A stretch of DNA of 64,000 bases from Ruminiclostridium herbifermentans (GCF_005473905.2 NZ_CP061336.1:1224501-1288500), one strand, 5' to 3'; positions 45,049 through 53,410 are shown, numbered from the stretch's first letter. Made by a program: numbers and translations. The notes: generated from the sequence alone by a model not told the origin.

Positions 45049-45090
45049 AAAAAGCTGTTTCAAAGCATAAGTTTTGAAGCAGCTTTTTTG
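45049..45090 (+). terminator. Intrinsic terminator of the GH44 gene
   Basis: AAAAAGCTG and TTTCAAA on the left pair with TTTTGAA and CAGCTTTTTT on the right, with a T run at the end. The other 270 bases before the next gene hold nothing recognised. Confidence 0.88.
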
Positions 45091-45363
45091 TATTATAGGG
45101 GTTGCAAATTTCGGTTTGATGTACTACCTAAACTCTTTACATGGAACCGAAATAAAACTAAACAAAACATATATGGATATGGTATTTATTTTCGCTATAT
45201 GATAAAATTGCTAAGTAATGAAATAAGTAATACTATTTCCTATATAAAATAGGGTAACTTTATAATCACTTTCTATCTTATTTAGTATTCTAATAAATAA
45301 CATTTATTTACCTGACAACAATTGATTTTTTACAAAACTATATATTAAGGAGAGTGGTACAGT

Positions 45364-46107
45364 GTGAATACGAAAAAGATATTGAAATTAACATTATTAA
45401 ATATTGGTATAGCTTTATTAAACATTGCGCTTTTTTCTCCTGGTCTTTTAAATATACAAATGGGAGGGTCAAATCCTCTGCACGCTGCAATAGGCGGTAC
45501 AGCAATATTTATGAGTGTTGTAATATTTTTTTATGGGAACTACATGCTGATTACGCAAAAAAACAGAATAATTCAAATAAAAGAAATTACAAACTCTGAG
45601 GACTGTATACTCGCGCTAAAACAGGCAAGTGGCAAGAGAATTTTTGCAAATGATATTTCTATAATGCTCGAACAGGCTGAAAGTATTTCTAAGAAGAAAG
45701 AAAAAATACGGAATGTACTTTTACAAAAGTTTAATGTAATAGACACTGTTTTTGAAAGATTTAATGGGACTATTAACGATGTTGAATACGTTTTTTTTAC
45801 TAATATCAAAAGTATACTAAACAAAATATATGCTTTTGATGAAGAAGATTACGAAAGAATAAGCAGCAGCGAAAACAGAAAGAAATTTTCATCAAAATAT
45901 ATTGAATCTAAATTAAGCATTTACAATGAATATATCACTTACATAAAGAATGCTATGTCAGATAACGAAGAAATACTGCTTAAGCTAGATGCGCTTCTAC
46001 TTGAAATTTCAAATTTTGATTGTTTGGAAATTGGTGAAATAGATAATATGAATGAGATTAGGGCAATAGATGAACTAATAAAAAAATCAAAGTACTACAA
46101 TGTCTAA
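45364..46107 (+). CDS. Membrane-anchored coiled-coil protein of unknown function
   Basis: A 247-aa protein starting at GTG (45364) behind AAGGAGAG. Two membrane helices at about residues 8-28 and 39-60 are followed by a 185-residue charged, helical cytoplasmic domain (for example ISIMLEQAESISKKKEKIRN, LQKFNVIDTVFERFNG). I do not recognise a family; the layout (two N-terminal helices plus a helical domain) recalls XpaC-type proteins that accompany TelA and VWA proteins, but the resemblance is only in architecture. The next gene, on the same strand, is a VWA protein with a membrane anchor, so the two may act together. Orientation and unknown status are what can be said. Confidence 0.65.
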   Translation: MNTKKILKLTLLNIGIALLNIALFSPGLLNIQMGGSNPLHAAIGGTAIFMSVVIFFYGNYMLITQKNRIIQIKEITNSEDCILALKQASGKRIFANDISIMLEQAESISKKKEKIRNVLLQKFNVIDTVFERFNGTINDVEYVFFTNIKSILNKIYAFDEEDYERISSSENRKKFSSKYIESKLSIYNEYITYIKNAMSDNEEILLKLDALLLEISNFDCLEIGEIDNMNEIRAIDELIKKSKYYNV

Positions 46108-46158
46108 GTTCAAATATAATTTTTCGATTGTAGAAAAATTTTATAACATAGTCGGAAT

Positions 46159-46406
46159 GTAAGCAAGGCAAGAGATATTTTGACCAACTGAAAATCAAAG
46201 AGATGTTCGCCATTTATAGAAGTGGAGGAAATTATCTGGACTCGTTATAATGCCTAGATTCATAGTAAATTTATTCGATGAATCGTGCATAGTCAAAAAA
46301 CCACTTGCGGTTTTTGTGGCTCGAAAATGCACATTGTTAGATTGTTAGTACATACTTTATTTTCGAGTTTGTAAGCGAAGCAGGGGACATATTCACCGCT
46401 TGAAAG
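46159..46406. repeat. Two diverged direct repeats plus hairpins in the gap before the VWA gene
   Basis: TGTAAGCAAGGCAAG...GAGATATTTTGACC (46159-46190) and TGTAAGCGAAGCAGG...GGACATATTCACCG (46370-46399) share about 37 bases with changes mostly A/G. Between them are a hairpin GATTCAT/ATGAATC (46257-46284), a hairpin AAAAACC/GGTTTTT (46296-46316) and the inverted repeat CTCGAAAAT/ATTTTCGAG (46320-46367). This 421-base gap has no gene. Confidence 0.55.
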
Positions 46407-46528
46407 CTATATTGATAATTGTTTTTCTAGACATATGAGACATATTATCGTTTCGTTGTAAATATAAGATTTTAGTGTGGGAATGAAGAGTAATTAATTT
46501 AAATTATATAAAGGAGAGGATTTAATTT

Positions 46529-48226
46529 ATGGGAGGAAATAAAAAGTCCATAAAGGTTTTTGGAGTTTTAGTTGTAATATCTGCATTAGTTTTTGGAATT
46601 ATTTATGGGGGAATTTCATTAACAAAGAACATGGGTAAAAGTGCTAAAGTTGTTTCAACTGAAAACGCAATGGAAACCCTAAATAAACTATACGAAGACA
46701 TTACGGTTAATACTATTACACCTAGAAAGGCGCAGGTGAATCTTGAACCTGTAGATGTAAAAGAGTCTTTACCTGATATATCAAAGTATCCTCCTCAGGT
46801 TGACAATACAACAAACAAATATATCGAAATATTTTCTTCTACAGAAAAAGCAGGAGAGAAAAAGGATGGTTGGCTAGTTGAAACAGCAAAGGCTTTTAAT
46901 GATGCTAACATAGAAATAAATGGGGAGCCAGTTTCGGTAAGAATAAGAGGAATTGCTTCAGGGCAGGGAATGGATTATATTGTTTCAGGCAAATATCTTC
47001 CTGATGCATTTACTCCTTCTAATGAACTATGGGGCGAAATGATGAAGGCAAAAGGAACAAAGGTAACGCTGGTTGAAAAAAGACTTGCTGGGAATGTTGC
47101 AGGTGTTTTGCTTTCAAGAGACAAGTCTGATGAAATGATAAAGAAATATGGAGCAGTAAACCTAAAAACTATTACCGATGCAGTTGCAGCAAATGAAATT
47201 GCTATGGGGTATACCAACCCTTTTGCAAGTTCTACTGGCTTGAATTTCTTGATTTCGACCTTAAGTACATTTGACAGCAAGGAGTTATTAAGTGTTAAGG
47301 CTATTCAAGGTTTTGAAAAGTTTCAGACAAATATTCCTTTTGTTGCTTATACAACCTTACAAATGAGGGAGTCAGCACAGTCTGGAGTACTTGATGGATT
47401 CATACTGGAATACCAAACCTTTATGAATACTCCAGAATTAAATTCTGATTACATATTTACTCCATTTGGAGTAAGACATGACAGCCCTATGTATATTATT
47501 GGAGATATATCGGCTGAGAAAAAAGAAATACTGAATAAGTTTATAGAATTCTGTAAGTCAGAAAAATCCCAAAAGCTTGCTGCAGAGTATGGATTTAATC
47601 AGTTAGATGATTACATACCTGAAATAAATACGGCTACAGGAGATGTTATTTCAAAGGCACAGAGCCTATGGAAGGAAAAAAAGGATGTTAATAATGATAT
47701 TGCAGCTGTTTTTGTAGCAGATATATCAGGCAGCATGAATGGAGTTCCATTAAATAATTTGAAGAAATCTCTTTTAAGCGGTTCTCAGTATATACTTAAG
47801 GATACTTCAATCGGGCTTGTATCGTTTTCTACAGATGTAAATATCAATCTGCCAATTGCTAAGTTTGACCTGAATCAGAGATCCTTATTTACAGGAGCAG
47901 TAACTGATTTGACTGCAAATGGAAGTACTGCTATGTTTGATGCTATTGTTGTAGCTTCAAAAATGCTAATTGAGGAAAAAGCAAAGAACCCTAATGCAAA
48001 ATTAATGCTTTTTGTTTTAAGTGATGGAGAAACAAATTATGGCCATTCTCTAGATGATGTTATTGACATACTCAAAGCTTTTAAAATTCCAATTTACACA
48101 ATAGGCTATAATGCAAATATAAAAGCATTGGAAACTCTTTCACAAATTAATGAAGCGGCAAATATTAATGCTGACTCTGAGGATGTTGTCTATAAACTTG
48201 GTAGTTTGTTTAATGCACAGATGTAA
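46529..48226 (+). CDS. Membrane-anchored fusion of a substrate-binding-type domain and a VWA domain
   Basis: A 565-aa protein. One N-terminal membrane helix (about 9-31) puts the rest outside the cell. Residues about 85-380 resemble a periplasmic binding protein of the molybdate/ABC-solute type (YIEIFSSTEKAGEKKDGWLV, FTPSNELWGEMMKAKG, AMGYTNPFASSTGLNFL). Residues about 392-565 are a von Willebrand factor A domain with a complete MIDAS: DISGSMNGV (Asp398), a threonine in ANGSTAMFDA and the aspartate in FVLSDGETNYG. The VWA part would bind a protein through a divalent ion; the binding-protein part may bind a small ligand. No transporter genes are adjacent. I know of such SBP-VWA fusions only as uncharacterised proteins. 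Confidence 0.82.
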   Translation: MGGNKKSIKVFGVLVVISALVFGIIYGGISLTKNMGKSAKVVSTENAMETLNKLYEDITVNTITPRKAQVNLEPVDVKESLPDISKYPPQVDNTTNKYIEIFSSTEKAGEKKDGWLVETAKAFNDANIEINGEPVSVRIRGIASGQGMDYIVSGKYLPDAFTPSNELWGEMMKAKGTKVTLVEKRLAGNVAGVLLSRDKSDEMIKKYGAVNLKTITDAVAANEIAMGYTNPFASSTGLNFLISTLSTFDSKELLSVKAIQGFEKFQTNIPFVAYTTLQMRESAQSGVLDGFILEYQTFMNTPELNSDYIFTPFGVRHDSPMYIIGDISAEKKEILNKFIEFCKSEKSQKLAAEYGFNQLDDYIPEINTATGDVISKAQSLWKEKKDVNNDIAAVFVADISGSMNGVPLNNLKKSLLSGSQYILKDTSIGLVSFSTDVNINLPIAKFDLNQRSLFTGAVTDLTANGSTAMFDAIVVASKMLIEEKAKNPNAKLMLFVLSDGETNYGHSLDDVIDILKAFKIPIYTIGYNANIKALETLSQINEAANINADSEDVVYKLGSLFNAQM

Positions 48227-48258
48227 AAACTCGAAGGTATAATTTGTGCTTACTTGGT

Positions 48259-48281
48259 GCACTTTTGAGACTCAAAAGTGC
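48259..48281 (+). repeat. Palindromic hairpin downstream of the VWA gene
   Basis: GCACTTTTGA (48259-48268) and TCAAAAGTGC (48272-48281) pair perfectly around a three-base loop. No T run follows, so it may stabilise the mRNA end, or be a protein-binding palindrome. Confidence 0.6.
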
Positions 48282-48447
48282 AAGAGTTATTTATAGATAT
48301 TAGTGATGTGTATAAATCAGAAAAAGCAGATTTGGTGATAGTGATAATTATGCGGACTGTTTTTGAGTTAAGAATTAACTTGTTGTTTTTTGGGTTACAA
48401 TATAATATACTTAATTAACAAATGTACTTCTTTTGGAGGAATATAAA

Positions 48448-49512
48448 ATGCTGGAAAGTTTTCATATAGGTCTGTATAGAGGGTTACAGGATATTAATTT
48501 TAACGACCTAAAAGATATTAATGTTTTTGTTGGGCAAAACAATAGTGGGAAAACATCTGTACTTGAAGCTATAATTTTATCAGGTTTATTTGATGATGTA
48601 GATTTATTAGTTGATACATTAGTTTCGAGATATCAAATTTTTTCTGTAGATTTATTTAAAAGAATGTTTACTCTTGGGAAAGAAGCCATAATTTGTCTTG
48701 AATCTAAACTACGAAATAATGGTAATAAAATTCATACACATGTACAATATGAATCAGCAAAACGAATAAAGAATTATAAAGATTCGACTCAGGTTTTTGA
48801 AGATTTCACTTTGAAATTTTTATATAATGCTTGTAATGACAAAGAAATAAAAGATAAAGATGATTTAAATGAAAGCTTTTTTATCAGGTTTGAAGAAGGA
48901 GAGGATGGCTATCAAGTTATTCTTGGAAGTCCAAAAGAGTGTAAGCTAGATTATAAAATTCCTTGTCAATTTGTCTCCTTTTCGAGATTTGACAGATCAA
49001 AACGATTGTTACAGACGGTAGATGAAGTACTTGATAGTAATAGAAGAGCTGAACTTATTGATGTTTTAAGAATATTTGATAGGGATGTAGATAATTTTGA
49101 GGTTATTAGCAAGAACAGAGTAATCAAGATTTTTAAAAAAGGATATAATGAGCCACTTTCGCTAAATGATTATGGAAATGGAATGTATAAAGCTTTTTTT
49201 ATTGCTACTTCTGCACTTTTATGTAAAAACGGTATATTTTTAATAGATGAGATTGAGGCTGGAATTCATAGCGAAGCTTTGAGTCAGTTTATTACAAGAT
49301 TATTGCAAGTATGCAAAAATAACAACGTGCAGTTGTTTTTGACAACACACAGTTTAGAGGCAATAGATGTTATTTTAAATAATTGCCAAGATAGTTTGAA
49401 TGATACAGCTTTCTATCATCTAATGTCAAATAAAAAAGATACAAAATTGAAAAGATATAGTGGTGAAAAACTAATCCAATTAAGGAATGAAATTGGTTTT
49501 GATGTGAGGTAA
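48448..49512 (+). CDS. OLD-like AAA/ABC-type ATPase, candidate defence module
   Basis: A 354-aa ATPase of the RecF/OLD/AAA_15-21 type. Walker A is GQNNSGKT at 29-36, the Q-loop region includes CQFVSFSRFDR, the signature is SLNDYGNGMYKAFFI, Walker B is GIFLIDEIEAGIH (about 263-275) and the switch histidine is in FLTTHSLEAID. Between Walker A and the signature lies a variable helical insertion typical of OLD ATPases. The start is the ATG at 48448, seven bases after GGAGGA. It is followed, three bases after the stop, by a TOPRIM-like protein gene, the same partnership as in OLD-family and PARIS phage-defence systems, where ATPase and nuclease or effector are split. This ATPase itself carries no fused TOPRIM domain. 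Confidence 0.87.
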   Translation: MLESFHIGLYRGLQDINFNDLKDINVFVGQNNSGKTSVLEAIILSGLFDDVDLLVDTLVSRYQIFSVDLFKRMFTLGKEAIICLESKLRNNGNKIHTHVQYESAKRIKNYKDSTQVFEDFTLKFLYNACNDKEIKDKDDLNESFFIRFEEGEDGYQVILGSPKECKLDYKIPCQFVSFSRFDRSKRLLQTVDEVLDSNRRAELIDVLRIFDRDVDNFEVISKNRVIKIFKKGYNEPLSLNDYGNGMYKAFFIATSALLCKNGIFLIDEIEAGIHSEALSQFITRLLQVCKNNNVQLFLTTHSLEAIDVILNNCQDSLNDTAFYHLMSNKKDTKLKRYSGEKLIQLRNEIGFDVR

Positions 49513-49515
49513 ATA

Positions 49516-50307
49516 ATGAAATACTATATAATTGTGACAGAAGGTTTTACGGATTGTGCTACTGTAGAAAGTATTTTAGAGAAATTTTTAGGATATACTT
49601 TATATTTTAAGTATAATGATTTACCAAACATATTTCAAAGAATGGTAGGAAAATATCCAAATGAAATTGGTGAATTACAGAAGAAAGATTCACCTAGTTT
49701 CTATTATAAAAATAATATTAATTTAGCAGTTAAGCAAGCCAATGGATGTTCAAAAATAGCAAAGACTGTTAGTAATTTATTAGAAATATTATCGATATCC
49801 GAAATACTTCAAGACTTTAAAGGTTTTATAATTATTACTGATACTGACACAAAGAACAAAAGTGAATTAATAAGTTATTTTCGTAAAGAATTTGCAAATA
49901 ATAATATTAGTTTAAATGGTGAAACAATTACATATGAAAATAATGAAGTACAATGCTATATGAACTTCATTCCTCAAGAAGGACAGGGTGCAATAGAGAA
50001 GTTATTATTAGATTGTTCTAAAATTAATTTTTCTAGTCTTTTTGATTTGACGAATACATTTAGAGAACAATTATTAGCTGAAGGCTATTCAGATATAAGA
50101 AAAAAATATTGGGCTACAAACGATGAGGTTCAATCTTTTTATGCGGATAAAGTTCAGTTTGGTTTTATATCTTCTGTTTTAAAACCAGATAGACCAATGA
50201 GATATACCATAAAAGACGAAATAATAAGTTCTAAATTTGAAAAAGAATTATTAGAGATACCCGAGTACTATAATTTGTATAATTTTATTAAAAGTAAACT
50301 TACATAA
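49516..50307 (+). CDS. TOPRIM-like protein, partner of the OLD-like ATPase
   Basis: A 263-aa protein. It begins YYIIVTEGFTDCATVESIL, where the glutamate (Glu9) sits as in the first TOPRIM motif, and has a hydrophobic strand with a DxD pair, FIIITDTDTKN (about residues 112-122), as in the second. Further conserved-looking features are the QGAIEKLLLDCS helix. This is the metal-binding core used by OLD nucleases, PARIS AriB (DUF4435) and topoisomerases; I cannot name the exact family. The gene is coupled to the ATPase (GAGG before the ATG inside the upstream stop region) and the pair ends in a terminator. A nuclease or toxin-release role in phage defence is inferred. Confidence 0.72.
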   Translation: MKYYIIVTEGFTDCATVESILEKFLGYTLYFKYNDLPNIFQRMVGKYPNEIGELQKKDSPSFYYKNNINLAVKQANGCSKIAKTVSNLLEILSISEILQDFKGFIIITDTDTKNKSELISYFRKEFANNNISLNGETITYENNEVQCYMNFIPQEGQGAIEKLLLDCSKINFSSLFDLTNTFREQLLAEGYSDIRKKYWATNDEVQSFYADKVQFGFISSVLKPDRPMRYTIKDEIISSKFEKELLEIPEYYNLYNFIKSKLT

Positions 50308-50330
50308 ATAAGTTATTGGTATAAACTTTT

Positions 50331-50373
50331 ATGCTCTTTAGAATAGATTAACTTCTATTTTATAGAGCATTTT
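50331..50373 (+). terminator. Terminator of the ATPase/TOPRIM module
   Basis: ATGCTCT and AGAATAGA on the left pair with TCTATT and AGAGCAT on the right, followed by TTTTCAT. The remaining bases to the IS66 element (to 50557) hold nothing I recognise. Confidence 0.72.
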
Positions 50374-50632
50374 CATATCTAATCAAAGAAAGACTCATAT
50401 CACATAAATTCTATAAAATTATAGTTTACAAGCTGCTGAAACCTAGTATGCTTAAATTCTTTTAAATAGCCCTACTTTCCCAGTTGATTTTCATGTCTTT
50501 AAGCTTATCAATAGGAAGCTGAGTACTTTTCTATTGGTAAATATCCAGCACATATAGGTAAGCGTCAAACCAATGGACACCTACACATGATAGTATTGGG
50601 ATGATAAACTGAGCCCAAGGGGGTATGAGTAT

Positions 50633-50968
50633 ATGGGCTCAGTTAAACGAACTAATGAGGAATGGATTAAATTATATGAACAGCAACGCATGAGTGGTCA
50701 AACACTGAAAGCGTGGTGTGCAGAGAATAATATTAATCTTTCTACAATGTCAGATAAGATTAGTAGGTTAAAGAAAGCTGGTCTTCTTTCTGAGCAAAAT
50801 TCTCGTCGGAATAGAAAAACAAAGGTTGAAACTAAATGGGCAGAAGTGACATCCTTAGCAACAGATACTGAAATACAAGTAGAAATTAACGGCTTTACAG
50901 TTATTGTACCTGTAGACTTTAATGAAGCGGCATTTATACGTGTCTGCAAGGTGTTGAAACTATGTTAA
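50633..50968 (+). CDS. tnpA: IS66 accessory protein TnpA
   Basis: A 111-aa protein of the IS66 OrfA type, with an N-terminal helix-turn-helix (TNEEWIKLYEQQRMSGQTLK then AWCAENNINLSTMSDKISRL) and the typical C-terminal VEINGFTVIVPVDFNEAAFIRVCKVL. The following tnpB starts inside its last codons (ATGTTAA overlap), the usual IS66 arrangement. Needed for transposition with TnpB and TnpC, but the latter is broken here. Confidence 0.88.
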   Translation: MGSVKRTNEEWIKLYEQQRMSGQTLKAWCAENNINLSTMSDKISRLKKAGLLSEQNSRRNRKTKVETKWAEVTSLATDTEIQVEINGFTVIVPVDFNEAAFIRVCKVLKLC

Positions 50969-51315
50969 ATACAAGAGACAAACGAATATATCTTGCCTGT
51001 GGATATACAGATATGCGTAAGTCAATAAACGGACTAGCGGCAATAGTCGAAGGTAGTTTTAGACTTGATCCGTTTGGTAGGGCGCTATTTGTATTTTGTA
51101 ATCGTAATCGAGATAGATTAAAAATTTTAGAATGGGATGGGGATGGCTTTTGGCTGCACTTTAAGCGATTGGAAAAAGGGCATTTCAAATGGCCATTAGC
51201 AGGAGATGAGCAAACTATGATGCTTACATCTGAAGAAATGGAATACTTGTTAGGAAGTCCACGTCTCACACAAAAGTTAAAGCGACAGGAAATAAGAGCA
51301 AACACCGCTATATAA
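50962..51315 (+). CDS. tnpB: IS66 accessory protein TnpB
   Basis: A 117-aa IS66 Orf2 protein (not the CRISPR-related TnpB). It has the family core RIYLACGYTDMRKSINGLAA, LDPFGRALFVFCNRNRDRLK, ILEWDGDGFWLHFKRLEKG and a closing LTQKLKR. Length is complete. It overlaps tnpA by seven bases. Role: accessory protein of IS66 transposition. Confidence 0.92.
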   Translation: MLNTRDKRIYLACGYTDMRKSINGLAAIVEGSFRLDPFGRALFVFCNRNRDRLKILEWDGDGFWLHFKRLEKGHFKWPLAGDEQTMMLTSEEMEYLLGSPRLTQKLKRQEIRANTAI

Positions 51316-51378
51316 AAACAGAGTAAAACAGCTGAAACTATGGATTTTCATGGATTTTCATGATATAATAGGAACTGG

Positions 51379-51788
51379 CAAAGCCTTTGATTGACGAATT
51401 TTTTGCGTGGCTAAAATCTTTAAATCCTGCACCCAAAACCAGTTTGGGACAGGCAGTTCATTATATGATTAAACAACGTAGATATCTGGAGCGTTATCTT
51501 CTTGACGGCAGACTAGAAATTAGCAACAACCGTGCTGAGCGTTCCATCAAGCCGTTTGTGATAGACAGAAAAAACTTCCTTTTTGCAAATACACCTCGTG
51601 GGGCCAAGGCAAGTGCTGTAATTTTCAGTATCATAGAGACCGCAAAAGAGAACGGCTTAAATCCTTATGCTTATCTTGTGTATATTTTCAAAAATGCTCC
51701 CAATTGGGATATTCACAATAATATTAATGCACTTGAACTTTTACTTCCATCTAACGTGCCAGAATCATGTAATAGTGCTGCTCGATAG
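51379..51788 (+). pseudogene. tnpC: IS66 transposase TnpC, C-terminal fragment
   Basis: About 135 codons of the C-terminal end of the IS66 DDE transposase: KPLIDEFFAWLKSLNPAPKT, then LGQAVHYMIKQRRYLERYLL, DGRLEISNNRAERSIKPFVI (the part with the final catalytic glutamate, in SNNRAERSIKP) and FLFANTPRGAKASA. The first 350 or so codons, with the catalytic aspartates, are missing; upstream bases 51316-51378 are short repeated words (ATGGATTTTCATGGATTTTC) at the deletion junction. Not functional. Confidence 0.9.
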
Positions 51789-51899
51789 GTTTTGTCAAGG
51801 TGCTTTTCTATTTGACGCTTACGTAATTACAGCAGACTGAATAAAAGTCAGCAAGAAAATTAACAATTATTAAAATAGGTGGTAGCTGATTGCTGCCGC

Positions 51900-52124
51900 T
51901 TATTTAACCATGTCTTTTTTATTCTCAAAATCAAAGGCATTTAAATTGTCAATATCATTGATGCCGTCAAAATGGTTTATATCATCCACATCATCAATAT
52001 CATCAATATCATCTACTTCATCGAAGTCCTCAATTTCATCTATGTCATCAAGAAAGTCTTCAATGCTTTCAAAAATGTATCCAAAGTCACTCCCTAATAT
52101 TGAGATTTCTAGATTGTTTTTCAT
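51900..52124 (-). CDS. Small, extremely acidic Asp/Ile-repeat protein
   Basis: A 74-aa protein on the minus strand with a strong ribosome site (GGGAGG, eight bases before the ATG). It reads MKNNLEISILGSDFGYIFES, then a run IEDFLDDIDEIEDFDEVDDI and DDIDDVDDINHFDGINDI of repeated (D/E)-D-I/V/F steps; about 27 of the residues are Asp or Glu and basic residues are almost absent until the KK near the end. It could be a DNA mimic, a metal-binding or a low-complexity peptide. There is no homologue I know. It lies beside the IS66 element and near the ATPase module, on the other strand. Confidence 0.55.
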   Translation of the reverse strand: MKNNLEISILGSDFGYIFESIEDFLDDIDEIEDFDEVDDIDDIDDVDDINHFDGINDIDNLNAFDFENKKDMVK

Positions 52125-52257
52125 AATAAAACCTCCCGAGTGCTATATTTTATAGATTTTAACACACTGTAAAAGCACTTTGCGCTTTTACACAATAAAA
52201 TTTTTTATTTAAGCAAGCTTTTCTCAGCAGTAAATCGATACAATTATTTTTAATCCA

Positions 52258-52415
52258 ACTATCGAATGAATAGCCGGGCTATGCTCAGGTTTACCAAATG
52301 GGTTATTGTTCGGTAAACTCATCTATCAAATAATTAGACTTTTCATTTGATATTGATACTATACATTATACTAATAGGCTTTATACAGTATATTTTTTAT
52401 TGCGAAGTTTGTATA
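52258..52415 (+). repeat. Dispersed leader element, copy B (upstream of the metallo-hydrolase gene)
   Basis: Same block order as copy A: ATCGAATGAATAG (52261-52273) pairs with CTTTTCATTTGAT (52339-52351) with one mismatch and one G-T; GTTTACC (52289-52295) pairs with GGTAAAC (52312-52318). The tail has ATAGGCTT, CAGTATATTTTTT and TGCGAAGTTTG. The inner stem differs in sequence length from copy A but still pairs, which argues for selection on folding. It lies in the 507-base gap before the gene at 52632; a second tail (TGCGAAGTTTGAGTTAAT, 52557-52574) is closer to that gene. Confidence 0.7.
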
Positions 52416-52631
52416 CTAATATTTACTATTGTAATTGTTCAACATTAAGGATACAGCATTATAATGTTAAGTTTTTGTTATAAATATACTTACTCAATCA
52501 AAAGATTTTTATTAATAGCAATTATATTGGCAATAGACCATTGATAATTCTATGAGTGCGAAGTTTGAGTTAATTTTTTAGATTTATTTATGCTATAATA
52601 TAAAAAAAGATATGGGATAAAGGTTTTAAAT

Positions 52632-53309
52632 ATGGAGCTTAGCTACAGTACTTTTAAAGTAAAAACACATTTTTTAAATATGATAAATTACTCCTACATA
52701 GTTGTGGATAATGAGAGTAAGAAAGCAATAGTTGTGGATCCTGCTTGGGAAATTGATAAAATTATAAACAAGCTGAATGAAGAAAATGCCATGTTAACAA
52801 CTATTTTGCTTACTCATTCCCATGAAGATCACACAAATTTAGCTAATGCATTAGTAAAAAGATATAATGCAAATGTATATATGTCAGAAAAAGAGATTAA
52901 TTATTATGGTTTTAGGTGCGGGAATTTGCATGGTTTGAATGATTTTGATGAGATTTATGTTAATAAGACAAAAGTATCTTGTATACTAACGGCTGGACAT
53001 ACTGCAGGAGGAATGTGCTATTTGTTAGAAAATTGCATATTTACTGGAGATACTCTGTTTTCAGAGGGCTGTGGGCTTTGCTATGGAAATGGGGCATCTG
53101 CAGAAAATATGTATGATAGTATTCAAAAATTAAAAAGTTTATTAGCGGGGGATATTCTTATATTTCCGGGACATTCATATGGTGTTGAACCAGGTAAGCC
53201 ATTTGGGTATTTGGGGTTTATAAATGCATATTTAAGTTTTGATAATAAAAAAAAGTTTGTTGAATTTAGAAACAGAAAAAATATTAGAGGTATATTTAAT
53301 TTTAAATAG
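52632..53309 (+). CDS. MBL-fold metallo-hydrolase (glyoxalase II-like)
   Basis: A 225-aa cytoplasmic metallo-beta-lactamase-fold hydrolase. Zinc ligands: TILLTHSHEDHTNLA (about residues 52-66), LTAGHTAGGMCYL, FTGDTLFSEGCG and the last histidine in IFPGHSYG. The FTGDTLFSEGCG motif is common in glyoxalase II-like and sulfur dioxygenase-like enzymes. It ends shortly after the last zinc ligand and a helix (about 40 residues), so no C-terminal substrate domain. ATG at 52632 after AAAGG. Substrate unknown. Confidence 0.9.
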   Translation: MELSYSTFKVKTHFLNMINYSYIVVDNESKKAIVVDPAWEIDKIINKLNEENAMLTTILLTHSHEDHTNLANALVKRYNANVYMSEKEINYYGFRCGNLHGLNDFDEIYVNKTKVSCILTAGHTAGGMCYLLENCIFTGDTLFSEGCGLCYGNGASAENMYDSIQKLKSLLAGDILIFPGHSYGVEPGKPFGYLGFINAYLSFDNKKKFVEFRNRKNIRGIFNFK

Positions 53310-53368
53310 CTGTAATAGATATTATGTTTTGTTTATTTCTATAATTATCGAAACAATACAATTGATTG

Positions 53369-53410
53369 AGGCTTCAGAAGGAGAAAAGAATCCAACTGAA
53401 GCTTTCCTTT
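53369..53410 (+). terminator. Likely terminator after the metallo-hydrolase gene
   Basis: GGCTTCAG (53370-53377) pairs with CTGAAGC (53396-53402), followed by TTTCCTTTATT. Confidence 0.6.

Larger units (their letters stand above)
50558..51822 (+). mobile_element. IS66 family element, internally deleted
   Basis: The ends are inverted: GTAAGCGTCAAA starts at 50558 and TTTGACGCTTAC ends at 51822, with further matches (CACC) inside. Between them are intact tnpA and tnpB and only the last part of tnpC. Full IS66 elements are about 2.5-3 kb, so at least a kilobase of tnpC is missing. The flanking octamers (ACATATAG left, GTAATTAC right) are not identical, so the usual 8-bp target duplication is gone or never formed. 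The element cannot transpose by itself. Confidence 0.88.

Noticed and set aside
46120-46150. Shared insertion with the patch at 13857-13895
   Set aside because: Both read AATTTTTCGATT followed by GAAAATTTT, but the match is short and AT-rich and could arise by chance; only recorded as a weak similarity.
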